From Ignavibacteriota bacterium (GTDB taxonomy: Bacteria > Bacteroidota > Ignavibacteria > Ignavibacteriales > Melioribacteraceae), in contig PAAX01000014.1 of assembly GCA_002698995.1 (NCBI GenBank), positions 1-64,000 of the forward strand: a stretch of DNA of 64,000 bases, in the 5' to 3' direction. Below the pieces are notes generated by a model. That model made no database searches, was not told the origin of the DNA, and saw only the letters and a program-made list of their open reading frames with translations. Both the position numbers and the translations under genes were made by a program. Shown piece after piece: positions 25,584 through 34,986 of the stretch. Position 1 is the stretch's first letter; every line of letters starts with the position of its first letter.

Positions 25584-26552
25584 ATGGTAAAATTACCTCA
25601 TACAAATCTAGATTCGTCTAGAATTATTTACGGATGCATGAACATTGGCGGTTCTTGGGATGATTCTAAAATAAGTAATGATGCGATTAACAATACTTTA
25701 GAATTAGTAAGCACTGCTTTAGAAAATAAAATTAATTTTTTCGATCATGCAGATATTTACTGCAGAGGAAAATCGGAAGAAGTATTCTCAAACATTTGGA
25801 GAGAACTAGATATAAAAAGAGAAAAAATAATAATTCAAACCAAATGCGGAATTAGATTTCCCGGCTTCCCTAACAGCGATTCACCACAGAGATTTGATTT
25901 TAGTTACGATCACATAATGTATTCGGTTGATGCAAGTCTGAAAAGACTTAAAACAGACTACATCGATATACTCCTTCTGCACCGACCAGATCCTTTAGTT
26001 GAACCGGTTGAGGTTGCAAAAGCATTTAATGAATTAAATGATAGCGGCAGAGTAAAATACTTTGGCATCAGCAATCACAATAGATTTCAAATAGAACTAC
26101 TGCAGAATTTTTTAAGTGTCCCTTTAATTGCAAATCAGCTTGAATTTAATATTGTACATAATTATTTAGCTAATGAAGGTATTACATTCAATAATTCTCA
26201 AAGTCAGATGATACATGGTTACGGAACTTTAGAATATTGCAGATTGAATGATATTACAATTCAAGCTTGGTCTCCACTTGGTAAAGGAAAATTTCTAAAC
26301 GGTGAGAACTTTCCGGATGAGACTTCTAAAAATGTTTTCGATCAATTAAAAGCTATTGCAGATAATCATAACGTTACTCCCGAAGCAATTGCAGTTGCAT
26401 GGATATTAAGGCATCCGGCAAAAATGCAGTCTGTAGTAGGAACAACAAATGTTGAAAGATTAAAAAATATTTGCAAGGGTTCTAGTATTAACTTAACAAG
26501 AGAAGAATGGTATAAGATTTTTAATGCAGGAAGAGGCGAGAGATTACCATAA
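25584..26552 (+). CDS. Aldo/keto reductase (YdhF-like)
   Basis: 322 aa. The TIM-barrel motifs are present: FFDHADIYCRGKSEEVF with catalytic Asp and Tyr, IIIQTKCGIR with Lys, YIDILLLHRPDPL with His, then GRVKYFGISNHNRFQIELLQ, IQAWSPLGKGKFL and the NADPH-binding VVGTTNVERLKNI. The wording and length match the E. coli YdhF branch. Cytosolic NADPH-dependent carbonyl reductase, substrate unknown. SD AAGGAA seven bases before the ATG. Ends in a bidirectional hairpin. Confidence 0.92.
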   Translation: MVKLPHTNLDSSRIIYGCMNIGGSWDDSKISNDAINNTLELVSTALENKINFFDHADIYCRGKSEEVFSNIWRELDIKREKIIIQTKCGIRFPGFPNSDSPQRFDFSYDHIMYSVDASLKRLKTDYIDILLLHRPDPLVEPVEVAKAFNELNDSGRVKYFGISNHNRFQIELLQNFLSVPLIANQLEFNIVHNYLANEGITFNNSQSQMIHGYGTLEYCRLNDITIQAWSPLGKGKFLNGENFPDETSKNVFDQLKAIADNHNVTPEAIAVAWILRHPAKMQSVVGTTNVERLKNICKGSSINLTREEWYKIFNAGRGERLP

Positions 26553-26554
26553 AT

Positions 26555-26588
26555 ATTTCCTCCAAGGTTTATAAGCCTTGGAGGAAAT
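26555..26588. terminator. Bidirectional terminator hairpin, also a repeat-family member
   Basis: ATTTCCTCCAAGG (26555-26567) pairs perfectly with CCTTGGAGGAAAT (26576-26588) between convergent genes. The core CCTCCAAGGTTT resembles the partial repeat at the window's right edge (CCTCCGAGGTTT). Confidence 0.75.
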
Positions 26589-26597
26589 AAGTTGTTT

Positions 26598-28670
26598 TTA
26601 TTTTACTTCAAATTTTGAATCGGCGACATCTGTATTGAACTGTGCAGATGTAAGAGTTAATTCGTTTACCATTGGTCCAACACTTTGAACCAATTTTTGA
26701 GCGACTTTAACTCCGTCAAAATCTTTATAATCACTTAATGATATAGTTTGAGTAAAAGCGCCTTGAGGAGTTTTTAATGTTGATTGCTGCTGTAACAAAA
26801 ATCCGCTTTCCTTATCATAGTAATTTATTGATTTATCGCCGTTAGCCATTGTCAATTCAACTTTAAATGCTTCTTTTCCTTCTACTTTTTCTAATCCCTT
26901 TAGTTCTGCTGTAATTCCATGCTTAGAAAAATCCAAAAACGGGAAGAGCATTGATTGATTCTTTAATGTTTCCAACTGCTCACCGGCTAAAGGGTTTGAT
27001 TGACCATTAACTATAACTGCTCCTTTTTCTCCATCATACACAGTTACCTGTTTAAATACAGAGGCATCAAGTTCTTGATAAAGTTTGTTAGGTACTTTTT
27101 GGATTGCTGTTAATGTTATATCCATTCCCTGCGCTTTGCCTTTATAAACTATAGTCTGATTAACTATTGAAGAAAGTTTTTCTCTTCCGCCAACAACTTC
27201 AATATACTTTTCAATTACAGATTCGGTAGTAACACCTTCAGGAAGATTTTTTACACTTGGATCATATTCGTTTCCATACATATCATAATAGTTTACTTTT
27301 CCGCTTAAGCTGAATTTCTTCAGGCTTTCAGCAACTTCTTCGGCTTTTCCAACAACAACTACATAAGCGTTGTCTGGTTTTAAGTATTTTTTTGCTACTG
27401 CTTGAATATCTTCAACTGTAACTGAGTTTACTTTTTGAAGATAGGTTTTGTAATAATCTTCAGGTAAATTTTCTAATTGAATATTTAAGGCAAATTCGGC
27501 AATTGTTTGTGGTGATTCTAAACTTCTTGCAAAACTACCTATTAAATATTTTTTAGCGGATTCTAATTCTTCTGCACTCACTTTCTCATTTCTTAACTTT
27601 TTTAATTCATTAAGAAATTCGGTAACAACACTATCGGTAACAGAATTTCTTGCTTCGGTTCCGGCAATAAAATTACCTACAATTTTATCAGGACCAATAG
27701 AAGCTCTTGCTCCGTATGTCCAGCCTTTATCTTCTCTTAAATTCTGATTAACTCTTGAAGAAAAATAACCGCCTAAAATCATTCCCAAAACTCTAGCTTT
27801 TACCGCATCATCACTTGCTAAAGTTAAATTAAGTGGATAAGCTACATTTATTACAGATTGCACTGCATTTGGTCTATCAACCAATGCTACTTTTGTAACC
27901 AATGGTTCTTCAACTTTAGGAATTTTCGTAGTAGGAATTTCCCCTTTTTTCCAGTCGGCAAAATACTTTTCTACTAATTCTTTAGCTTCATCAAAAGTAA
28001 TATCACCAACAACTGCCAAATATGCGGCATTCGGTTTGAAATATGTGTCATAATAATTTTTACTCATTTCTAAAGTAATGTTATTGACTGTTTCTTCTGT
28101 AGTCTGTTCACCATAAGGATGATCTAATCCATATGATAATGCTCTTCTTACATTTCCAGCAATTGCATTAGGATCATCTTTTTCTGCTTTCAAGCCGGAT
28201 ATAGTCTGTTTCTTTAATTTGTCCAACTCTTCTTGTTTGAAATCAGCATTAAGAATAACATCAGACATAATATCAAGCAGACTATTAACATGTTTTTTAA
28301 GTGCAATTCCGGTAACAGTTGATGATGTAGTAAAAAGGTCTGCACCAATAAAATCAACTTCTTCATCAATTTGATCTTTTGTTCTATTTGTAGTTCCGGT
28401 TCTTAAAAGACTTCCGGCCATTTGAACATAACCTGCATTTTCTCCTTCAATAATCGGATCGCGATCAATTACCAATCTAAATGTTACTCTAGGAAGTTTA
28501 TTATTTTCAACAACAAAAACTTTTAATCCGTTATCTAATTGAAATGATTCGAAATCTCCAAGTTGAATTTCTGGAGCTGGACCAGGTTCCGGCATTTTGC
28601 TTCTATCAACTTGCGCATTAATGCTTAATAAAAGCATTAAAACCATTAACAAGAAAAATTTTACTCTCAT
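26598..28670 (-). CDS. Non-catalytic M16 peptidase subunit fused to a LolA/LolB-like domain
   Basis: 690 aa from the ATG at 28670, chosen because AAAGGAG lies five bases upstream and it gives the signal peptide MRVKFFLLMVLMLLLSINAQ; an upstream ATG at 28694 adds eight residues. Residues about 30-460 are an M16 fold (GLKVFVVENNKLPRVTFRLV, YLAVVGDITFDEAKELVEKYF, ARASIGPDKIVGNF with the substrate-binding R/Y segment), but the HxxEH motif is replaced by AGYVQMAGSLL, so it should not bind catalytic zinc. The last 210 residues are beta-rich (VVGGREKLSSIVNQTIVYKG..., MANGDKSINYYDKESGFLLQQ) like LolA-type carrier domains. It is encoded just after the active partner. Confidence 0.88.
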   Translation of the reverse strand: MRVKFFLLMVLMLLLSINAQVDRSKMPEPGPAPEIQLGDFESFQLDNGLKVFVVENNKLPRVTFRLVIDRDPIIEGENAGYVQMAGSLLRTGTTNRTKDQIDEEVDFIGADLFTTSSTVTGIALKKHVNSLLDIMSDVILNADFKQEELDKLKKQTISGLKAEKDDPNAIAGNVRRALSYGLDHPYGEQTTEETVNNITLEMSKNYYDTYFKPNAAYLAVVGDITFDEAKELVEKYFADWKKGEIPTTKIPKVEEPLVTKVALVDRPNAVQSVINVAYPLNLTLASDDAVKARVLGMILGGYFSSRVNQNLREDKGWTYGARASIGPDKIVGNFIAGTEARNSVTDSVVTEFLNELKKLRNEKVSAEELESAKKYLIGSFARSLESPQTIAEFALNIQLENLPEDYYKTYLQKVNSVTVEDIQAVAKKYLKPDNAYVVVVGKAEEVAESLKKFSLSGKVNYYDMYGNEYDPSVKNLPEGVTTESVIEKYIEVVGGREKLSSIVNQTIVYKGKAQGMDITLTAIQKVPNKLYQELDASVFKQVTVYDGEKGAVIVNGQSNPLAGEQLETLKNQSMLFPFLDFSKHGITAELKGLEKVEGKEAFKVELTMANGDKSINYYDKESGFLLQQQSTLKTPQGAFTQTISLSDYKDFDGVKVAQKLVQSVGPMVNELTLTSAQFNTDVADSKFEVK

Positions 28671-28702
28671 TTTAACTCCTTTATCATTATTCAAACTTTA
28701 GT

Positions 28703-30034
28703 TTAGCTTTGCTTTTGTGATTTTGGCAGATAATAAAGAACTACTCTGTTATTATCGTCTAAATATTCTTTTGCAACTCTTTGAATATCTTCACGAGTAA
28801 CCTTCATATATCTTTCTAGTTCTGTGTTTATTAGATTAGCATCACCAAAATAAACATGGTAGTTAGCTAAACTTTCTGCAATTCCATTTACTGTAGAGTT
28901 TGAACTGACAAAATCAGCTTCAATCTGATTTCTTATTTTCTGGAATTCATTTTCTGTAATTAATTCATTTTTTACTTTATTGATCTGTTCCTGCATTGAA
29001 CTTTCCAAATCTTTGGGATCAATACCTGCATTAGCAATTCCGAAATTCAAAAACAATCCGGGATCTTCCAACGCCAATGGAAATGAGCCTACTTGAACTG
29101 CTTTTTGTTCTTTATCAACAACAGCTTTATACATTCTTGAACTTTGTCCGCTTGAAAGTAATGTTGTTAACATATTCAATGCATAATAATCATCTGTTCC
29201 TTGTGCTGGAATATGATAGGCTTGAATAACTGCCGGTAGCTGAATATTATCATAAACTGTATCTCTTACTTCTGCAGTCATTTTAGGTTCTTTAATTGTC
29301 GGTCTTGGAATTTCCTTTGTCCCTTTTGGAATAGAAGCAAAGTAATCTTCAACCCATTCTTTTGTTTGATCGATGTCCAAATCACCAGCAATAGTTAAAG
29401 TAGAATTTTGAGGGACATAAAAGGTTTTATAAAAATCCACAAACTCATCTAAAGTAGCTTGATCAATATATTGTGCAGAGCCTATTGGAGTCCAGCGGTA
29501 AGGATGAACCTTATAAGCATTAGAAAAAGTCTCTTCCAAAATTGATCCGTAAGGTTGATTATCCAATCTCTGTTTTCTTTCTTCCTTAACTACTTTTCTC
29601 TGTGTTTCAACACCAACCGAATCAATCTTAGCATGAAGCAGTCTTTCCGATTCCATCCACAAACCAAGCTTTAATTGATTGGATGGAAGAACTTGATAAT
29701 AATAAGTTCTATCAAATGATGTGTTGGCATTAAGCATTCCGCCATTGCTTTGAATTAGTTTAAAGTATTCGCCTCGGTCAATATTTGCAGTACCTTCAAA
29801 CATCAGGTGTTCAAAGAAATGAGCAAATCCGGTTCTTTCCGGATCTTCATTTTTTGAACCCACATGATACATTAATCCAACAGCAACAATTGGTGTTGAG
29901 TTATCTTGATGAATAATTACATGTAATCCATTATCAAGTGTATATTCAACAAATTCAATCTTTCTTGCATCGGATGCCTGAAGCATAAATGCTAAAGAAA
30001 GAAATAGGATTATCGAGAATAATTTTTGTTTCAT
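28703..30034 (-). CDS. Catalytic M16 zinc peptidase subunit
   Basis: 443 aa. The signal peptide ends MLQASDA. The inverted zinc motif is HFFEH (residues 72-76), with the downstream Glu in VVKEERKQRLDNQ near 151. Also present: GLHVIIHQDNSTPIVAVGLMYHVGSKNEDP, STLTIAGDLDIDQTKEWVEDYF. Such periplasmic M16 proteins of Bacteroidota work as pairs of one active and one inactive protein, and the inactive partner starts about 30 bases later. Together they should form a clam-shell peptidase for small unfolded peptides. Promoter presumably in 30035-30226. Confidence 0.93.
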   Translation of the reverse strand: MKQKLFSIILFLSLAFMLQASDARKIEFVEYTLDNGLHVIIHQDNSTPIVAVGLMYHVGSKNEDPERTGFAHFFEHLMFEGTANIDRGEYFKLIQSNGGMLNANTSFDRTYYYQVLPSNQLKLGLWMESERLLHAKIDSVGVETQRKVVKEERKQRLDNQPYGSILEETFSNAYKVHPYRWTPIGSAQYIDQATLDEFVDFYKTFYVPQNSTLTIAGDLDIDQTKEWVEDYFASIPKGTKEIPRPTIKEPKMTAEVRDTVYDNIQLPAVIQAYHIPAQGTDDYYALNMLTTLLSSGQSSRMYKAVVDKEQKAVQVGSFPLALEDPGLFLNFGIANAGIDPKDLESSMQEQINKVKNELITENEFQKIRNQIEADFVSSNSTVNGIAESLANYHVYFGDANLINTELERYMKVTREDIQRVAKEYLDDNNRVVLYYLPKSQKQS

Positions 30035-30226
30035 CTGTTATCCTTTCTTTTAATTAATAAGTTTTGATTAAATTTGATTTCAGATTTGTTCCCGCAAAAA
30101 TGTAAAGTTTAGATGAACTTTAATTTGTACCGTCAATTTAATTATTTGTTTACTTTGAACAAATATTAAATGATTTTATTTTAGTTAATCCACTTCGGAA
30201 ACTGTAATTACACTTTAGGGTATCTA

Positions 30227-30649
30227 ATGAAAACTACATTTTTAACTATATCAATAATCTTTCTTTTTTCATGTTCCGGAAGTATAAATAATAATTATCA
30301 AGCTGAATTGAAAAATAACAGGTGGGTTCTTAAGTATTTTGAAGGGGAAAAACTTGCGTTTAATAACTTCGAGAAAGAAGTATTTATTCAGTTCCCTATT
30401 GATTCCGAAAATCAATTTAGAGGATTTGCCGGCTGCAACAATATTTTCGGCGGTTACAAGGTAAAAAATGATTCGCTGCAGTTTCTCGATTTTGCTTCTA
30501 CAAGAATGTCATGTCCTTTTAATGATTTCGAAAGCAGATTTCTTAAAACATTACGGAGTACTGATCGTTATAAAATTGAGAAAGATATTATCACATTATT
30601 TTCCAATGATAATGCTATTTTAAAATTTCAAGCTACCTATTATCAATAA
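30227..30649 (+). CDS. META-domain lipoprotein (HslJ-like)
   Basis: 140 aa. Lipobox FSCS with Cys16. The META domain begins at LKNNRWVLKYFEGEKLAF and contains the hallmark FAGCNNIFGGYKVKNDSLQF, then ASTRMSCPFNDFESRFLKTLRSTDRYKIEKDIITLFSNDNAILKF. HslJ-family proteins are heat-shock-related envelope proteins without known enzymatic activity; in this group they are usually lipoproteins. The 17-base gap to the next gene (with AAGGAG) suggests they are co-transcribed. Confidence 0.85.
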   Translation: MKTTFLTISIIFLFSCSGSINNNYQAELKNNRWVLKYFEGEKLAFNNFEKEVFIQFPIDSENQFRGFAGCNNIFGGYKVKNDSLQFLDFASTRMSCPFNDFESRFLKTLRSTDRYKIEKDIITLFSNDNAILKFQATYYQ

Positions 30650-30666
30650 GAATGTAAGGAGACTCA

Positions 30667-31614
30667 ATGAATAGATTCTTACCAATTGCTATTCTTTTTA
30701 TTACTTCACATCTATTTGTTTCAGCACAAGATAAATTTATGTCGGTAACAATTGACGACATGCCTTTCCAGCACCAAAGTATGTTTGAAAGTGAAGAACA
30801 AGTGGAATTGGTTAAGAAAATAATCGATCACTTTCAAAAGTATGATGTTCCGGCAGTTGGATTTGTATATGAAGGAAAACTTTATAACGATAAATTAATT
30901 GATTCTACCAAATTGAGTATTCTAAAAATGTGGTTAAGTTCCGGACTCGAACTGGGCAATCATACGTTTTCGCATTTAGATATAAATCAGGTTTCTTTTG
31001 AGGAATATAAAAATGATCTTCTAAAAGGAGCAATAATTTCAAGCAGGCTTTCTAAAGAACATGGAATTAAATATGAATATTTTCGTCATCCATATTTACG
31101 GAGCGGTGAAACTAAAGCGAGAATGTTGGAATTAAGAGAATTTCTAAAAGATAATAATTATAAAGTCGCACCGGTTACAATTGATAATTCAGAATGGATA
31201 TTCGCTTTTGCTTATAATAAAGCTTACGAGCAAAACGATTCTACTACCATGAAAAAACTGGGCACCGATTATATCAGCTACATGATCGCAAAAGTAAAGT
31301 ATTATGAGGAGCAGTCAAATAAATTGTTCAGAAAAAATATTAAACAAGTTCTTTTAATTCATGCAAATTTATTGAATGCTGATTATTTGGGATATCTCTT
31401 AAAAGCAATTAATGAATATGATTATAAGTTTATAACTCTGGATGAAACGATTTCCGATAAAGCTTATGAAACTGAAAATAATTATGTCGGCAGATATGGT
31501 CCATCATGGATACATAGATGGGCATTAACCAAAGGTGCAGATGAATCCTTTTTTGCCGGTAATCCAAAAATTCCCAATTATATAAAAGATTACACAAATA
31601 TTAGATATGAATAA
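30667..31614 (+). CDS. Secreted polysaccharide deacetylase (NodB-fold)
   Basis: 315 aa. Signal peptide ends FVSA-QDK. NodB motif 1 is MSVTIDDMPFQ (Asp30, Asp31); motif 2 is LGNHTFSHLDIN (His-x-x-x-His); motif 3 is FRHPYLRSGE; motif 4 is probably LLIHANLLNADYL. This is a metal-dependent deacetylase for a sugar polymer or peptidoglycan; substrate cannot be read. The C-terminal 50 residues, with YVGRYGPSWIHRWALTKG, are an unusual extension. Downstream of the META lipoprotein. Confidence 0.88.
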   Translation: MNRFLPIAILFITSHLFVSAQDKFMSVTIDDMPFQHQSMFESEEQVELVKKIIDHFQKYDVPAVGFVYEGKLYNDKLIDSTKLSILKMWLSSGLELGNHTFSHLDINQVSFEEYKNDLLKGAIISSRLSKEHGIKYEYFRHPYLRSGETKARMLELREFLKDNNYKVAPVTIDNSEWIFAFAYNKAYEQNDSTTMKKLGTDYISYMIAKVKYYEEQSNKLFRKNIKQVLLIHANLLNADYLGYLLKAINEYDYKFITLDETISDKAYETENNYVGRYGPSWIHRWALTKGADESFFAGNPKIPNYIKDYTNIRYE

Positions 31615-31672
31615 TGATTTGTACTAAGAAAAAATGATTAAATAATTTTTACAATGAAAACAGGAGGAAGTT

Positions 31673-32596
31673 ATGCAGACAATATTAGGAACTGGGGGAA
31701 GTGTTGGTTCTTTGCTTGCAAAAGAACTTCTCAATTATGATTCTAAAATCAGATTAGTTTCGCGTAATCCTAAAAAAGTAAATCCGAATGATGAAACTTT
31801 TTCTGCTGACTTTAAAAGCAAAGAGCAGACTTCAAAAGCTATTGAAGGCTCTGACGTAGTTTATCTTATTGTTGGAATTGAATATAAATATAGTATATGG
31901 AAAACTGATTGGCCTTTAATAATGCAGAATGTAATCGACGGCTGCTTAAAGAACAATTCAAAACTTGTTTTCCTTGATAATATTTACATGCTTGGTGTAG
32001 AAAGTCTTAACAATGTAAAAGAGGATTCAAAAATTAATCCGTGTAGTAAAAAAGGAAGTGTAAGAGCAGAATTAAATCAAATGATTTTTGATGCAATCCA
32101 GAAAAAGGGATTGCAGGCAATTATTGCTAGAGCCGGAGATTTTTACGGTCCCCCTCCAAACAACAGCAGCATCTTAATGTTAATGGTTTTCAATCGTATG
32201 AAAGATGGTAAAAAAGCTCAATGGCCGGTTGAAGTAAACAAAAAACATGCATTTACTTACACGCCTGACATTGCAAAAGCTATGGCAAAACTTGGAAATA
32301 CGGAATCTGCATACAACCAAGTATGGAATATGCCTACAGATAAAAATGCATTAACCGGAAAAGAATGGATAGAATTAATTGCCAATAAACTGAACAAAGA
32401 ACCAAAGTTTCAATTACTGCCAAGTTTAATGTTCACTCTTTTATCACCATTCGTTTCTATGATAAAAGAAGTCCGGGAAATGAATTATCAATTCACAAAT
32501 GAATACATAATAAATAGCGATAAGATTGAAAAAGAATTGGGAATTAAACCGACCAAATATGAAGATGGAATTGATGAAATAATTAAATTGGGATGA
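31673..32596 (+). CDS. Extended SDR / NAD-dependent epimerase-like protein
   Basis: 307 aa. The dinucleotide motif is TILGTGGSVGSLLAKEL (GxGGxxG form), then ADFKSKEQTSKAIEGSDVVYLIVG. Position of the usual YxxxK is unclear; AIIARAGDFYGPPPNN corresponds to the epimerase R(P/A)GxxYGP block, and HAFTYTPDIAKAMAKLG to the substrate-side strand. Atypical extended SDR of unknown substrate. A strong AGGAGG ribosome site precedes the ATG. Single gene, ending in the terminator at 32613. Confidence 0.85.
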   Translation: MQTILGTGGSVGSLLAKELLNYDSKIRLVSRNPKKVNPNDETFSADFKSKEQTSKAIEGSDVVYLIVGIEYKYSIWKTDWPLIMQNVIDGCLKNNSKLVFLDNIYMLGVESLNNVKEDSKINPCSKKGSVRAELNQMIFDAIQKKGLQAIIARAGDFYGPPPNNSSILMLMVFNRMKDGKKAQWPVEVNKKHAFTYTPDIAKAMAKLGNTESAYNQVWNMPTDKNALTGKEWIELIANKLNKEPKFQLLPSLMFTLLSPFVSMIKEVREMNYQFTNEYIINSDKIEKELGIKPTKYEDGIDEIIKLG

Positions 32597-32612
32597 TTTC
32601 TCTAAATTGAAT

Positions 32613-32641
32613 AATATGCCGTTCGGTCAGAACGGCATATT
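32613..32641. terminator. Bidirectional terminator between convergent genes
   Basis: AATATGCCGTTC (32613-32624), loop GGTCA, GAACGGCATATT (32630-32641): a perfect 12-base stem between the epimerase-like gene and sucC. Confidence 0.85.
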
Positions 32642-32656
32642 AAAATCTATTATCAA

Positions 32657-33871
32657 TTAATTTGCTAAAACCGATGTAACTTTTTCTGCGGCATCTTTTA
32701 ATGTGGCAGCAACTTCAAATTTCAATCCGCTTTTCTTTAATAATACAGCAGCTTCTTCTGCGTTGGTTCCATCAAGTCTAACTATAACCGGAATTTCAAC
32801 TTTAACTTCTTTTACAGCATCAATAACACCTTGAGCAACTCTATCGCATCTTACAATTCCACCGAAAATGTTAATTAAAATTGCTTTAACATTTTTATCA
32901 GAGAGAATAATTTTGAATCCATTTGCAACGGTTTCTTTATTTGCAGTTCCGCCGACATCCAGAAAGTTTGCTGGCTCGCCGCCGGCTAATTTGATGATAT
33001 CCATTGTAGCCATTGCCAATCCGGCGCCGTTTACCATACAGCCAACGTTTCCGTCAAGTTTTATATAATTCAAATTATATTTTGAAGCTTCAATTTCGTG
33101 TGCGTCTTCTTCATCTAAATCTCTGTATGCTGCAACTTCTTTTTGACGATAAAGAGCATTATCATCAAAATTCATTTTTGCATCTAAAGCAACAACTTCA
33201 TCGGCATTAGTAATTACTAAAGGATTTATTTCAAGTAAAGATGCATCAGTTTCAACATAAGCTTTGTATAATTTTTGTATAAATTTCACAAAACTTTTGA
33301 AAGCATTTCCTTCAAGTCCTAATGCAAAAGCTAATTTTCTTGCTTGATAAGCTTGAATTCCAACTGCAGGATCGACCCATTCTTTAATTATTTTTTCGGG
33401 AGTTTCTTCGGCAACTTTTTCAATTTCAACGCCCCCTTCTGTAGAAGCCATAATTACATTTTTAGAAACTGCTCTATCTAAAAGAATACTTAAATAAAGT
33501 TCCTTCTTATAATCCAATCCCTCTGTTATAAAAAGAGTTTTAACAATTTTACCTTCATCACCAGTTTGATGTGTAACCAAAAGATTGCCGAGCATTTTTG
33601 ATGCATAATCTTTAGCCTTATCAACAGAAGTAGTAAATTTAACTCCTCCTTCCAAAACTAATTCATCACGTTTTTTAGGATTGTATAATTTCCCTTTTCC
33701 TCTGCCGCCGGCATGAATCTGTGACTTAACAACAAATTGATTTATTCCGCGAGCTTGCAGTTTTTTAATTGCAGAATCAAATTGCGACATTTTTCTAATT
33801 GCTACACCATCTTGAATAGCAACATCATATTTCTTCAAAATTTCTTTGGCTTGATATTCGTGTATTTTCAT
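32657..33871 (-). CDS. sucC: Succinyl-CoA ligase beta subunit
   Basis: 404 aa. MKIHEYQAKEILKKYDVAI is the textbook start. The ATP-grasp shows AGGRGKGKLYN, LEINPLVIT and ALDAKMNFDDNALYR; the carboxylic-acid/CoA domain shows NGAGLAMATMDIIKLAGGEPANFLDVGG and NIFGGIVRCDRVAQGVI. It converts succinyl-CoA to succinate with ATP or GTP formation together with SucD, in the TCA cycle. sucD is not adjacent, which is common in this lineage but means the pair is regulated separately. Slightly longer than the E. coli protein (388 aa). Confidence 0.96.
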   Translation of the reverse strand: MKIHEYQAKEILKKYDVAIQDGVAIRKMSQFDSAIKKLQARGINQFVVKSQIHAGGRGKGKLYNPKKRDELVLEGGVKFTTSVDKAKDYASKMLGNLLVTHQTGDEGKIVKTLFITEGLDYKKELYLSILLDRAVSKNVIMASTEGGVEIEKVAEETPEKIIKEWVDPAVGIQAYQARKLAFALGLEGNAFKSFVKFIQKLYKAYVETDASLLEINPLVITNADEVVALDAKMNFDDNALYRQKEVAAYRDLDEEDAHEIEASKYNLNYIKLDGNVGCMVNGAGLAMATMDIIKLAGGEPANFLDVGGTANKETVANGFKIILSDKNVKAILINIFGGIVRCDRVAQGVIDAVKEVKVEIPVIVRLDGTNAEEAAVLLKKSGLKFEVAATLKDAAEKVTSVLAN

Positions 33872-33902
33872 ATTGCCCTTAACTTTTAGTTTATCAGATA
33901 AA

Positions 33903-33910
33903 CAAATTTA
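33903..33910 (-). promoter_or_regulatory. -7 promoter box for sucC
   Basis: Minus-strand TAAATTTG fits TAnnTTTG, about 32 bases before the sucC ATG. The -33 position carries only a partial match. Confidence 0.4.
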
Positions 33911-33985
33911 TTAAGAAATTACTTTTTATCGAAATTTAATTTTTGAAATAAATATTTACTTTTGCTAATCCCGCTTATTTAGAGA

Positions 33986-34438
33986 CTATCTGTAAATTGT
34001 AAAAGGATAAAACAAGAGAACAGAGTCTCCCGATTCTGTTTTGCTTATCAGCTGTTCATACCCTATGCTTTTATAAATATAATTGCTGCCGTTTAATGTA
34101 TCTGCATTAGCCCCGACAAAGATTTCTTCATTTTCATATAATTCAAAATTTCGTCTTTCAATTACCCAGCCTTTTGGGCAGGTAATTCTTTTATAAAACT
34201 CTTCCTCTTTAATCTCTGAATTCAACTTTATCATTTCATGAAAAGAGACCTCAATATTTGGTTGAGGATAAGTTTTAAATTCCTTATCGAGCACATATAC
34301 TTCTACTGATAGAATAACTTTAAGCGGTAATGATGTTTGCGGTTCAGTTATCTTATTATCCTTACAGCTTATAAAAAATAGCAACAGTAGTAAAACAATA
34401 AAGAATTTTTGAATAGGTTTACTTTTACCCAATTTCAT
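33986..34438 (-). CDS. Lipoprotein of unknown function
   Basis: 150 aa. Signal peptide with lipobox FISC (Cys25), then a short linker KDNKITEPQTSLPLKV. The mature part starts as a beta sandwich (VILSVEVYVLDKEFKTYPQPNIEVSFHEM) like a small carboxypeptidase-regulatory or transthyretin-like domain. It ends DSVLLFYPFTIYR. No motif beyond this. Upstream of sucC, same strand, with a 114-base gap that contains the sucC promoter box, so not clearly in its operon. Confidence 0.6.
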   Translation of the reverse strand: MKLGKSKPIQKFFIVLLLLLFFISCKDNKITEPQTSLPLKVILSVEVYVLDKEFKTYPQPNIEVSFHEMIKLNSEIKEEEFYKRITCPKGWVIERRNFELYENEEIFVGANADTLNGSNYIYKSIGYEQLISKTESGDSVLLFYPFTIYR

Positions 34439-34582
34439 TTTATACCTAAGAAGATTTCAAATTTGTCTATCGAGAAGACATTATTATATTCTTAAAAATA
34501 ATTAGAATTATTTACAGTATTGTGTGATTCTTATATAAATCTTTTTGAACAATTAAAAGTGGGGATAAAAACTAATGTTTAC

Positions 34583-34590
34583 TATTTTTG
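34583..34590 (+). promoter_or_regulatory. -7 promoter box for the GroES-like gene
   Basis: TATTTTTG matches TAnnTTTG and lies 24 bases before the ATG at 34615. No TTTG is found at the -33 position. Confidence 0.4.
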
Positions 34591-34614
34591 TATTAATAAT
34601 CAAACAAGGAACAC

Positions 34615-34974
34615 ATGATTAATACTAATAAAATAATTGTAGTTGGTGACCGGATTTTGATAAAACCGGAGGAGAATTTAGAGAAAACCAACAGCGGTTT
34701 ATATCTTCCTCCCGGCGTAACTGAAAAGGAAAAAGTACAAGGAGGTTATGTTTTAAAGGTTGGACCCGGTTACCCAATTGCCTCTCCATCAGAGGATGAA
34801 CCTTGGAAGGAAAACGGAAATACAAAATATATTTCTCTGCAAGCTAAAGAAGGGGATTTTGCCCTTTTCCTTAAAAAGGATTCTATTCCAATTGAACTTG
34901 AAGGGGAAAAATTAATTATCGTTTCTCAAAATGCAATTTTACTTTTAATTAGAGATGAAGATTTGTTAAGCTAA
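34615..34974 (+). CDS. Divergent solitary GroES-like co-chaperonin
   Basis: 119 aa. GDRILIKPEENLEKTNSGLYLPPGVTEKEKVQGGYVLKVGPG is the Cpn10 fold, including the part that would form the mobile loop (EKTNSGLYLPPG). Compared with ordinary 95-100 aa GroES, it has a longer middle (YPIASPSEDEPWKENGNTKYISLQ) and a C-terminal tail NAILLLIRDEDLLS. No groEL follows. The mobile loop that binds GroEL appears changed, so it may be a specialised co-chaperonin or have left that role. The M2 peptidase begins 12 bases later. Confidence 0.85.
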   Translation: MINTNKIIVVGDRILIKPEENLEKTNSGLYLPPGVTEKEKVQGGYVLKVGPGYPIASPSEDEPWKENGNTKYISLQAKEGDFALFLKKDSIPIELEGEKLIIVSQNAILLLIRDEDLLS

Positions 34975-34986
34975 AAAGGATTTAAA

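Noticed and set aside
33986-34438. Idea that the lipoprotein upstream of sucC belongs to its operon
   Set aside because: A 114-base gap with its own TAAATTTG box before sucC suggests separate transcription.
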